From a virus, in IMG/VR virus record IMGVR_UViG_3300017967_000278, positions 1 through 20,966 of that record: DNA of 20,966 nt. One strand, 5' to 3'. Position numbers and translations under genes: made by a program. The notes under the pieces were generated by a model, which was not told where the DNA came from, made no database searches, and worked only from the letters and a program-made list of their open reading frames with translations. Positions within the stretch are counted from its first letter, which is position 1. Each line of letters opens with the position of its first letter. Below, in pieces: positions 6,700 through 12,170 of this stretch.

Positions 6700-6960
6700 G
6701 TGCTGCTGGCTTTCCAGATCCTGGGCCTCGCAGCCGCCACCGCTTTGGTGGTGGCTGCTTGGCTTTTGGTCTACTGGCTATGGGTGCGGGTCAACGACAA
6801 GCACATCGTCCGGGTGCCTGTTGATATAGTGCGCCCGGACAACGGTTCCCCACCGCCATCCGACTTGCCGGGCGACCCCGACGAGTGGCAGCCTCTCAGC
6901 GGCCTTGGGGACATTCCCGCGGGGGGCGCAGATGGCAGGCCGATCCGACTACGCTCGTGA
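6700..6960 (+). CDS. small single-TM protein
   Basis: An 86-residue protein. Residues about 3-30 are a strong membrane segment (LAFQILGLAAATALVVAAWL, then LVYWLW); the remainder is Pro/Gly/Asp-rich and soluble. I do not recognise a family. GTG at 6700 lies 8 bases after the capsid stop with only a weak AAGG before it. The first part of the gene contains a strong hairpin followed by T-rich sequence (6730-6767), and a possible promoter lies further in (6822-6830). The frame may therefore be a by-product of a regulatory stretch rather than a gene. Its 3' end overlaps the start of the next gene by 29 bases. Confidence 0.5.
   Translation: MLLAFQILGLAAATALVVAAWLLVYWLWVRVNDKHIVRVPVDIVRPDNGSPPPSDLPGDPDEWQPLSGLGDIPAGGADGRPIRLRS
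6730..6767 (+). terminator. possible (leaky) terminator after the capsid gene
   Basis: GCAGCCGCCACC (6730-6741) pairs with GGTGGTGGCTGC (6747-6758) in a 12-bp stem with one G-U pair and a 5-base loop. TTGGCTTTT follows (6759-6767). The T-tract is interrupted, so termination may be partial. Capsid genes of phages are often followed by a terminator that raises their transcript share. It overlaps the 5' part of the small membrane gene. Confidence 0.45.
6822..6830 (+). promoter_or_regulatory. possible extended -10 promoter before the portal genes
   Basis: TGATATAGT is an extended -10 (TG-n-TATAGT, one mismatch to TATAAT) in GC-rich DNA. No -35 is visible at 17 bases, which extended -10 promoters can do without. 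It lies after the possible terminator at 6730-6767 and 102 bases before the glycine-zipper gene. It could restart transcription for the portal and later genes. Confidence 0.3.
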
Positions 6961-7240
6961 GCTTGCGATGCTCGAGCAGGAGCGCAAGCAGGAGGCCCGT
7001 GGCCGCGGCGGGGCGTTGGGCGGCATCCTTGGCGCTCTGGCCGGCGGGGTCATCGGCACCTTCGCGGCCCCGGGCCTTGGCACAGCCACTGGCGCCTCGC
7101 TCGGCGCGAGCCTTGGCGGTCAGGCAGGCGGCGCCATCGCGGGGAACCGCGTCTCTAGGAGCGATGTCGAGGACGAGCTTGAAGACCGCCTTGAAGCCGA
7201 GCGGATTGAGCGCATCGCCCGCAGCCGAGGTGTGATGTGA
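6932..7240 (+). CDS. glycine-zipper small protein upstream of the portal
   Basis: A 102-residue protein in three parts: a charged N-terminal helix (ARELAMLEQERKQEARGRG, 8-26), a Gly/Ala-rich hydrophobic middle with repeated GxxxG spacing (27-71, e.g. GGILGALAGGVIG and GASLGASLGGQAGG), and a charged C-terminal helix (VEDELEDRLEAERIERIARS). Glycine zippers pack as membrane-inserting or oligomeric helices. In a phage this could be a minor virion protein that inserts in the host membrane, or a membrane-active accessory of lysis; the sequence does not say which. I chose ATG 6932, with a G-run (6921-6926) before it, over a TTG at 6905. It overlaps the portal start by 4 bases (ATGTGA), suggesting translational coupling. 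Confidence 0.6.
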   Translation: MAGRSDYARELAMLEQERKQEARGRGGALGGILGALAGGVIGTFAAPGLGTATGASLGASLGGQAGGAIAGNRVSRSDVEDELEDRLEAERIERIARSRGVM

Positions 7241-9180
7241 GCAAGATCCGCAACAAGGGCGAGCTCAAGAACATCGCCGACCAAGTCTCAAAGGGCCGTC
7301 GCGACAACGAGGCTGCGCGCATCGTGTGGCACCTGTGCTCGTGCTTCCTCGAGGGCAAGCACGAGGTTCGCTACAACAGCAGCTCAAACGAGTTGTGGGC
7401 CGGCTTCCCGACCGACCGCGAGAAGTCGCCGGTGGTCAACAAGACCCTGGCCAAGTTCAGGACGGCGAAGGCGGCCCTGCAGGTCGGCATGCCCGGCATC
7501 GGGGTCCAGCCGACGCTCGGCGTCTTCGACGACATGACGAAGGCCATGGCCTGCCAGCACTACCTGCAGGCGCAGTGGTCGGCGCAGAAGATGCACATGG
7601 TCGTCGGCGAGCTTATCGACCGACTGCTGGCGCACGGCAACGCCGCGCTCTACAGCTACTGGAGCAAGGAGAAGGGCCGCCCCTGCACGGAGATCATCCC
7701 GGCCAAGCAGTTGGTCTTTGAGGAAGCGGTCGAGAGCCCGGAAGAGAGCCGGTGGGTCGGCATCATCCGGTACATCCACAAGCGCGAGGCGTACAAGAAG
7801 TGGCCTGAGCTCAAAGAAGAGCACCAGCGCCAGTACGAGGACATGGCGGACCCTAGCCTGAGCGGCCTGCGTCAGCTTCCGCCCGACCGTCTGGAGACCT
7901 GCTACGTCTTCTGGCGCAACGGCGACTATGCGGTCATCGTCGACGGCATGGTGGTGTCGAGCGGCAACATGGGCTTCAAGGGCGTGCCGCTGTCCTTCAT
8001 CCGGTTCACCAAGATCCCCGACCGGCTGTGGGGCAAGGGCATCGTCGAGCCGATGATGAACCTGAACCTGCAGTACAACCGGCGTCGCAGCCAGCAGATG
8101 GTCAACGGCGACCTGATGGCGAACCCGTTCTGGGCGAACCCCCGGGGCAACGGGCTCAAGAAGAAGGACTTCACGTCGCGGGTTGGCGGGGTGCTTGAGT
8201 ACAGCATGCACGTCGGCGCGCCCAAGCAGCTCCAGCCGTTGCCCCTGCCGCCACAGGTCGCTGAGGACATCGACCGGCTAGACGCGGAGATGCAGGACGT
8301 GGCGGGCATCCACCGGGCGTCGATGGGTGGCCGTGTGCCGGGCGTGAGCTCTGGCCGCGCCTTGCTTGCCCAGGCAGAGCAGGACTCGACGAACCTGTCG
8401 CCGGCGATGGAGAACATCGCGGACGGGCTGTCGGATTGGGGCAAGGTCCAGTTGCAACTGGCCAAGCAGAACCTCAAGGAGCAGCGGGCCATCCGTGCGT
8501 ATGGTTCGACGGGGCGCATCATCCACCGCAAGGTGAGCAGCACCGATTTCTTTGACGACCCGGAGGTTGAGATCGAGGCTTCGACCCTCTTCCGGCGCAC
8601 AGCCGAGGCGAAGGAGGCGCGGGCCATGGGCCTGCTGCAGGCCGGCCTCGCGGACCCCAAGGAGGTCCGTGCGTCGCTGAGGCTGGACGTGGACCCTCTG
8701 CGTCGCACCGAGGCCATGCTGGACTACGTCCACGCCGAGGACATGCTCGAGGCAGCGAAGCTGGTTGGTCCCAAGAGGGTGGAGAACCCGGATGGCTCAG
8801 TCACACTGGAACCATCGGACATCGAGACCGTGGAGGTCTTTGCGAACGACAACCTCGAGGCAATCGTCGAGGTCTTCGGTCAGTTCATCAAGACGCCCGA
8901 GTACTACGAGCTCGACGCCGAGGCCCAGGACTACATCCGAGACGTGGTCGTCGAGGTCTCGGCCTTCATGGCGAACCCGGCGCCGACGGGCATGCCCTAC
9001 GGGCAGATTTATCCCAAGCAGGGTGCGTCCGTGGCACCTCAACAGACATCCCCGATGATGCCCAACGCGGGCCCGCGCATGCAGGAGGCCGCGGTCGGCC
9101 AGCAGCAGGCCGCCGCGAACATCAGCCGCGACGCTGGCGAGGCAGCCGGCCAGAACATGGGTGGTGGCTATGTGGGTTGA
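7237..9180 (+). CDS. portal protein
   Basis: The dodecameric ring at the capsid vertex through which DNA is packaged and ejected. At 647 residues it fits podovirus-type portals. Typical features are the N-terminal helical region with KTLAKFRTAKAALQVG, the segment VPLSFIRFTKIPDRLWGKG followed by IVEPMMNLNLQYNRRRSQQ (about 250-290, like the conserved 'G.g.v....d.Q...N...' region of portals), and a helical C-terminal half (LRQ, EAKEARAMGLLQAGL). The tail after about residue 590 is Gln/Ala/Gly-rich and probably lies in the barrel or crown. GTG at 7237 is preceded by GAGG (7227-7230) and overlaps the preceding stop. In most podoviruses the portal is upstream of scaffold and capsid; here it is downstream. 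Confidence 0.85.
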   Translation: MSKIRNKGELKNIADQVSKGRRDNEAARIVWHLCSCFLEGKHEVRYNSSSNELWAGFPTDREKSPVVNKTLAKFRTAKAALQVGMPGIGVQPTLGVFDDMTKAMACQHYLQAQWSAQKMHMVVGELIDRLLAHGNAALYSYWSKEKGRPCTEIIPAKQLVFEEAVESPEESRWVGIIRYIHKREAYKKWPELKEEHQRQYEDMADPSLSGLRQLPPDRLETCYVFWRNGDYAVIVDGMVVSSGNMGFKGVPLSFIRFTKIPDRLWGKGIVEPMMNLNLQYNRRRSQQMVNGDLMANPFWANPRGNGLKKKDFTSRVGGVLEYSMHVGAPKQLQPLPLPPQVAEDIDRLDAEMQDVAGIHRASMGGRVPGVSSGRALLAQAEQDSTNLSPAMENIADGLSDWGKVQLQLAKQNLKEQRAIRAYGSTGRIIHRKVSSTDFFDDPEVEIEASTLFRRTAEAKEARAMGLLQAGLADPKEVRASLRLDVDPLRRTEAMLDYVHAEDMLEAAKLVGPKRVENPDGSVTLEPSDIETVEVFANDNLEAIVEVFGQFIKTPEYYELDAEAQDYIRDVVVEVSAFMANPAPTGMPYGQIYPKQGASVAPQQTSPMMPNAGPRMQEAAVGQQQAAANISRDAGEAAGQNMGGGYVG

Positions 9181-9856
9181 TGAGATCGGCGCGCTGTTCC
9201 GCGACTACATCGACGAGCCCGACGAGAGCTACATCGACGACGGCTACGTCGCTCGTGCTCTCAAGATCGCGTACCGCGAGTTCCGGCGCCGCGTGGCGTC
9301 GCAAGACCCAAACGCCTACGTCACGCGCGCGAGCCTGGGTACGCTGACCGACCGGACCTACGACCTGTCGGACGTGGCGAACCCGGTGGTCATCCTGGGC
9401 AGCGGCGCGCTGACGCACCCTCGTCTTGAGCAACTGCTCTCGGTCTACAACACGGCGACCGACGCGACGCATCAGATCGTGCAGGAGCAGGAGGCGCTGT
9501 CGCAGGCGCGGTACAACTCCGCCCGGATCGAGTGGTCGTCGGGCAACCCGGTCTTCTTCGACGGGGCGGTCCTGTATTGGGCGTCGGTTCCTGGTGCGGT
9601 CTCGATCCGCTACCGCGGGGCTCCCGCTGTAGACTGGTCGAGGTTGACGAGCGGGGACAACGAGTTCGTCGACGACTTCGACGAGTTCCACGACATCATC
9701 GCGTTGCTGGCGTGCAAGCAGTACATGGTTCGTGACGGGACACGGAACTTCTCGCTCGACGAGTTGTTCGACAGGCGCATGAAGGACTTTGAGACGGCCA
9801 TGAGTGGCATGCGGACGGCTGGGCCCATGACGGTGAGCATGGACAGGAACTGGTGA
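9170..9856 (+). CDS. head-tail adaptor (connector) protein
   Basis: A 228-residue protein that directly follows the portal gene and should bind beneath the portal ring to connect head and tail. The N-terminal helix pattern (MWVDEIGALFRDYIDEPD, then YIDDGYVARALKIAYREFRRRV) matches the 'adaptor' proteins of podoviruses, in which a helical bundle holds an inserted beta region; the beta region here is about residues 48-165 (TYDLSDVANPVVILG, NPVFFDGAVLYWASVPG, AVSIRYRGAP). The C-terminal helices (DIIALLACKQYMVRDG, LDELFDRRMKDFETAMSGM) complete the pattern. I chose ATG 9170, 8 codons' worth of context downstream of a GGTGG element, but GTG at 9161 or 9164 is possible. It overlaps the portal by 11 bases. 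Confidence 0.65.
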   Translation: MWVDEIGALFRDYIDEPDESYIDDGYVARALKIAYREFRRRVASQDPNAYVTRASLGTLTDRTYDLSDVANPVVILGSGALTHPRLEQLLSVYNTATDATHQIVQEQEALSQARYNSARIEWSSGNPVFFDGAVLYWASVPGAVSIRYRGAPAVDWSRLTSGDNEFVDDFDEFHDIIALLACKQYMVRDGTRNFSLDELFDRRMKDFETAMSGMRTAGPMTVSMDRNW

Positions 9857-9859
9857 CCT

Positions 9860-10234
9860 GTGGACCTTGAGATCATCAAGTGGCTGGCTGAGGGCGTCTT
9901 CCTCATCATCTCGATGGTGGTGGGCTACACCCGGGTCATCACCAGCATGGAGTCTGGCCAGGCGGCCCTCACCAACGAGGTGAAGGCCAGTCGCGAGTTT
10001 TTCACGGCTGAGGTCGCCTCGCTCAAGAAGGTGCTCCAGCAGGACATCAACTTCCTCAAGAACAACGCGCAGGAGCGTCACGACGCGATCACCAACGAAC
10101 TTGCGATCAGCCGCGATTCGCGCGAGAAGTTGTATAACCGCATCCGACAACTGGATGGGGAGCTGCGCGAGCGGCTTGTCCGGCTTGAGACCAAAGCGAG
10201 TATCACATGGCATGGCGTAAAAAAGAGCGACTGA
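9860..10234 (+). CDS. membrane-anchored coiled-coil protein, first gene of lysis cassette
   Basis: A 124-residue protein with one membrane segment (about 6-26, IKWLAEGVFLIISMVVGYTR) and a long coiled coil (about 38-112, VKASREFFTAEVASLKKVLQ to ELRERLVRLETK). This is the plan of an inner-membrane spanin (Rz-like) or of small membrane/coiled-coil proteins found next to endolysins. Start is GTG 9860, 3 bases after the adaptor stop; the ribosome binding site is weak (AGGA about 12 bases away). Its 3' end overlaps the endolysin by 28 bases and contains the heptamer A AAA AAG in its own reading phase (10219-10225), six bases before its TGA. A -1 shift there enters the endolysin frame, giving a membrane-tethered peptidase of about 301 residues. 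Confidence 0.65.
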   Translation: MDLEIIKWLAEGVFLIISMVVGYTRVITSMESGQAALTNEVKASREFFTAEVASLKKVLQQDINFLKNNAQERHDAITNELAISRDSREKLYNRIRQLDGELRERLVRLETKASITWHGVKKSD

Positions 10235-10764
10235 GCCCCCACTTCCGAGTCAAGGAGCTCGACCCCGAGCTCTACGCCGCTGAGGACGAAGACCTGCAGC
10301 GGTCACTCGTCTTCCTGTGCGAGAACTACCTCGAGCCGCTGCGCGAGCGCATCGCCCGGCACTTCGGCGAGCGTCCAATCTCCATCACGCCGAGTGGCGG
10401 TCTCCAGCCGCCCGACGAGTGGCTTGAGGCCCACGACCGCCGTCGGTGGCCGCGGCGCAGGTCGACGAGCCAGCATCGTGGGCAGAAACGGAGCGCGGGC
10501 GCTCCGTACTCGCTGGCCGCGGACATTCAGGTTCGCGGGCTGCGGCCCTTCCTGGTCGGCAACCTGATGCTGGACCTGCGCTCGGAGAAGGTGTTCCCCG
10601 AGGGTAAGGGCGGCATCGGCTGCTACGAGGACGCGGCTGGCCACGGCTTCTGCCACATCGACAGCCGGCGCCGCGTCTCGACGTGGGACGGCGAAGACGA
10701 CGAATGGGTCGTCGAGTACGACAAGAAGGCCAAGCGGTTCGTGCGGCGGTCCAGCGATGCCTGA
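10207..10764 (+). CDS. endolysin, M15-type zinc peptidase
   Basis: A 185-residue peptidoglycan peptidase candidate. It begins like other M15A (YcbK/VanX-type) phage enzymes (HFRVKELDP, 12-20) and ends with GGIGCYEDAAGHGFCHIDSR (135-154), which carries the HxD motif (H150, D152). SLAADI (102-107) supplies Asp106. The first zinc ligand is probably His90 in STSQH. The family motif SxHxxGxAAD normally has His and Asp seven apart; here they are 16 apart, separated by a basic insertion (RGQKRSAGAPY), so the active site is unusual or His90 is not the ligand. Start is ATG 10207 with a weak GCGAG before it. No signal peptide is seen, which fits release by the holin encoded next. It may also be made as a -1 frameshift fusion to the preceding membrane protein. 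Confidence 0.75.
   Translation: MAWRKKERLSPHFRVKELDPELYAAEDEDLQRSLVFLCENYLEPLRERIARHFGERPISITPSGGLQPPDEWLEAHDRRRWPRRRSTSQHRGQKRSAGAPYSLAADIQVRGLRPFLVGNLMLDLRSEKVFPEGKGGIGCYEDAAGHGFCHIDSRRRVSTWDGEDDEWVVEYDKKAKRFVRRSSDA
10219..10225 (+). other. candidate -1 frameshift site A AAA AAG
   Basis: The bases AAAAAAG at 10219-10225 read as GTA-AAA-AAG in the phase of the membrane/coiled-coil gene, which is the X_XXY_YYZ form and the most efficient -1 heptamer known from E. coli dnaX. The zero-frame TGA is at 10232-10234 and the -1 frame is exactly that of the endolysin. A 7-bp stem (10254-10260 with 10267-10273, one G-U) follows, but at 28 bases it is further away than the usual 5-9. In this GC-rich coding sequence a run of six A is rare. 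Confidence 0.4.
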
Positions 10765-11095
10765 GTGGGCGGTCTGGCTCGGCGCCTCGCTGATTCCCCT
10801 GCTTATCGCTGGCGGGGCGTTCTCGGCGTTCTTGGCTGGCTATCCTCTTCTCGACACAGCGTATGGTTGGAGCAAGAAGGCAGACGCCCTGCACCGGGTG
10901 CTGGCCGCTCTGGTCATCGTTGCCGTCTGCTGCGCGGTCGGGGCCATCTACGGCTGGCGCAGCGACACCATGGGCAACGACCCTTGGGTCGGGGTCATCC
11001 ACGGGCTTCTCGGCGCTTGCTTGGCGGTGCCGCTTTGGCCCAAGCTGCGAGCGCGTCTCGACAAGGAGATTGAGACGCGCAACATCGCCCGGTAG
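10757..11095 (+). CDS. holin (putative), three membrane segments
   Basis: A 112-residue membrane protein with three predicted helices: about 5-28 (AVWLGASLIPLLIAGGAFSA), 48-66 (VLAALVIVAVCCAVGAIYG) and 77-95 (WVGVIHGLLGACLAVPLW). It ends in a charged, basic tail (RARLDKEIETRNIAR). This is the layout of class I holins, which time lysis by forming holes in the inner membrane. It begins at ATG 10757, overlapping the endolysin by 8 bases, the usual holin/endolysin pairing. Two hairpins fall at its 3' end (11051-11080 and 11087-11106). Other small phage membrane proteins share this plan, so the call rests on neighbours as much as sequence. Confidence 0.65.
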   Translation: MPEWAVWLGASLIPLLIAGGAFSAFLAGYPLLDTAYGWSKKADALHRVLAALVIVAVCCAVGAIYGWRSDTMGNDPWVGVIHGLLGACLAVPLWPKLRARLDKEIETRNIAR

Positions 11096-11106
11096 GCACC
11101 CCGGGC
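11051..11106 (+). other. two consecutive hairpins at the end of the holin gene
   Basis: GCGCGTCTC (11051-11059) pairs perfectly with GAGACGCGC (11072-11080), a 9-bp stem with a 12-base loop. Next, GCCCGG (11087-11092) pairs with CCGGGC (11101-11106) around the holin TAG stop. No T-run follows, so this is not a classical terminator. It may act as an mRNA stability, processing or pausing element just before the ribosome binding site (11109-11113) of the next gene. Confidence 0.5.
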
Positions 11107-11119
11107 ACAGGAGCACACC

Positions 11120-11452
11120 GTGGTCACCAACAAGCTCGTCGCTACCCCAGCGACTCCGAATGACCTGATGAGCAGGTTTGACATCCCCGAGACCGCGCTC
11201 GTGTTGGAGCCGCGCGAGGTCTACGACGCCTGCATCGTCGATGTCACCGCGTCGCCGGAAGACTTGTGGGCCGATCACCGCGACGGCACCACGCCGGTGG
11301 TGGTGTACTCGTCCAGCAAGCTGGTCGACGCGTTGATGAAGCACGACGAGGCGTCTCGCGAAGATGTGCTTGAGCACGTTGTCGCGAACATCGAGGGCTC
11401 GTGGAACGGGCCGGCGACGTGGGCGGTGAGGTGGGATGATGGGGCCGACTGA
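11120..11452 (+). CDS. unrecognised protein inside the lysis cassette
   Basis: A 110-residue soluble protein without membrane segment, signal peptide or motif that I recognise. It is acidic and appears mixed alpha/beta (TALVLEPREVYDACIVDVT, TPVVVYSSSKLVDALMKHD, SREDVLEHVVANIEG). GTG at 11120 has a good AGGAG (11109-11113) before it. It lies between the holin and two spanin-like genes and overlaps the next gene by 17 bases, so it is expressed with them. A role in lysis timing or an unrelated cargo function are both possible; none can be claimed. Confidence 0.6.
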   Translation: MVTNKLVATPATPNDLMSRFDIPETALVLEPREVYDACIVDVTASPEDLWADHRDGTTPVVVYSSSKLVDALMKHDEASREDVLEHVVANIEGSWNGPATWAVRWDDGAD

Positions 11453-11759
11453 CCTGACAGCCTGGCTGGCCATCGCCGCCGCGGCCCTGCTCGCGGTGTT
11501 CGGTGTCGAGCTCAAGCGTCGGATCAAGACCAAGAAGGCCGACAAGGACTTCGACGCCGCCGTCGAGGCGCAGAGCGAGCCCAGCCGGGTCGAGGCGGAG
11601 TTGGCCGCCATCGAGCGCGAGGCGGCCCGCGACCGCGCGGAGGCCGACGCCCGCCACGAGGCCCGGGTCGACAAGGCCGCGGCGAACCTCGCGAAGGCGA
11701 GGACCAAGCCCGCGACCGTCGACGAGGCTCTAAACATCATGGAGAGCGAGGGGTGGTGA
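11436..11759 (+). CDS. membrane-anchored coiled-coil protein, inner-membrane spanin-like
   Basis: A 107-residue protein: N-terminal membrane segment (about 7-25, LTAWLAIAAAALLAVFGVEL), a basic stretch (KRRIKTKKADK) and an Ala/Glu/Arg-rich coiled coil (about 40-90). An N-terminal anchor with a helical periplasmic stalk is the plan of Rz-type i-spanins, which help disrupt the outer membrane after endolysin action. The basic stretch right after the membrane helix would by the positive-inside rule favour the C-terminus in the cytoplasm, which weakens the spanin reading. Start is ATG 11436 (or ATG 11439) behind GAGGTGGG; it overlaps both neighbours. Confidence 0.55.
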   Translation: MMGPTDLTAWLAIAAAALLAVFGVELKRRIKTKKADKDFDAAVEAQSEPSRVEAELAAIEREAARDRAEADARHEARVDKAAANLAKARTKPATVDEALNIMESEGW

Positions 11760-12148
11760 GGTTTGTTGCCGTAGTCCTGCTGCTGTTGGTGTCGCCGGCG
11801 CTCGCCCTGACGCCCGCCGAGCGGCTGGCTCAAGGCGTCGTCCGGTGTAAGGCCGCGCTCGACGCCGAGCGCGCAGAGGCCGAGTCGCTGCGCCTCAAGC
11901 TCCGCGACGTTGACGACATCCACGAAGCCTACGTCGACCGGCTCCTTGAGACGCACACTGCTGCGCTCAACGCCGAGCGCCACAAGACGCAGGCGTGGAG
12001 GAAGGCGGCGCAGTCGTGCCAAGCTGTGGCCCGGGAGCCGGACCCGCTCTGGCGCAACCCATGGGTGGTTGGCGGCGCCGCCCTGATCGGCGGTTTTGTC
12101 TTGGGTTTGAAGGCTCAACAGTGGACCCGGGCCCTTCGCGGCGAGTAG
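11753..12148 (+). CDS. signal peptide, coiled coil and C-terminal TM protein (spanin-like)
   Basis: A 131-residue protein. Residues 1-18 are a signal peptide (MVRFVAVVLLLLVSPALA) with an ALA cleavage site; about 21-95 are a coiled coil with cysteines at 32 and 89; about 103-120 are a membrane helix (PWVVGGAALIGGFVLGLK), followed by a short basic cytoplasmic tail. This topology is that of unimolecular spanins (T1 gp11 type), which are tied to the outer membrane at the N-terminus and to the inner membrane at the C-terminus. A lipobox cysteine at the cleavage site is missing, so outer-membrane attachment by lipid is not shown. GTG at 11753 overlaps the preceding stop by 7 bases. Its stop codon lies in the loop of the 12130-12167 hairpin. 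Confidence 0.6.
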   Translation: MVRFVAVVLLLLVSPALALTPAERLAQGVVRCKAALDAERAEAESLRLKLRDVDDIHEAYVDRLLETHTAALNAERHKTQAWRKAAQSCQAVAREPDPLWRNPWVVGGAALIGGFVLGLKAQQWTRALRGE

Positions 12149-12167
12149 GGTAACGCCGCGGAGGGCC
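12130..12167 (+). promoter_or_regulatory. 14-bp hairpin that buries the ribosome binding site of the nozzle gene
   Basis: GGCCCTTCGCGGCG (12130-12143) pairs with CGCCGCGGAGGGCC (12154-12167) over 14 positions, with one G-U pair and a 10-base loop. The loop holds the TAG stop of the spanin-like gene. The right arm contains GGAGGG (12160-12165), the ribosome binding site for GTG 12171. Translation of the large nozzle gene would need ribosomes arriving from upstream, RNA processing or a binding factor to open the stem. No T-run follows, so it is not a standard terminator. Confidence 0.65.
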
Positions 12168-12170
12168 GAC

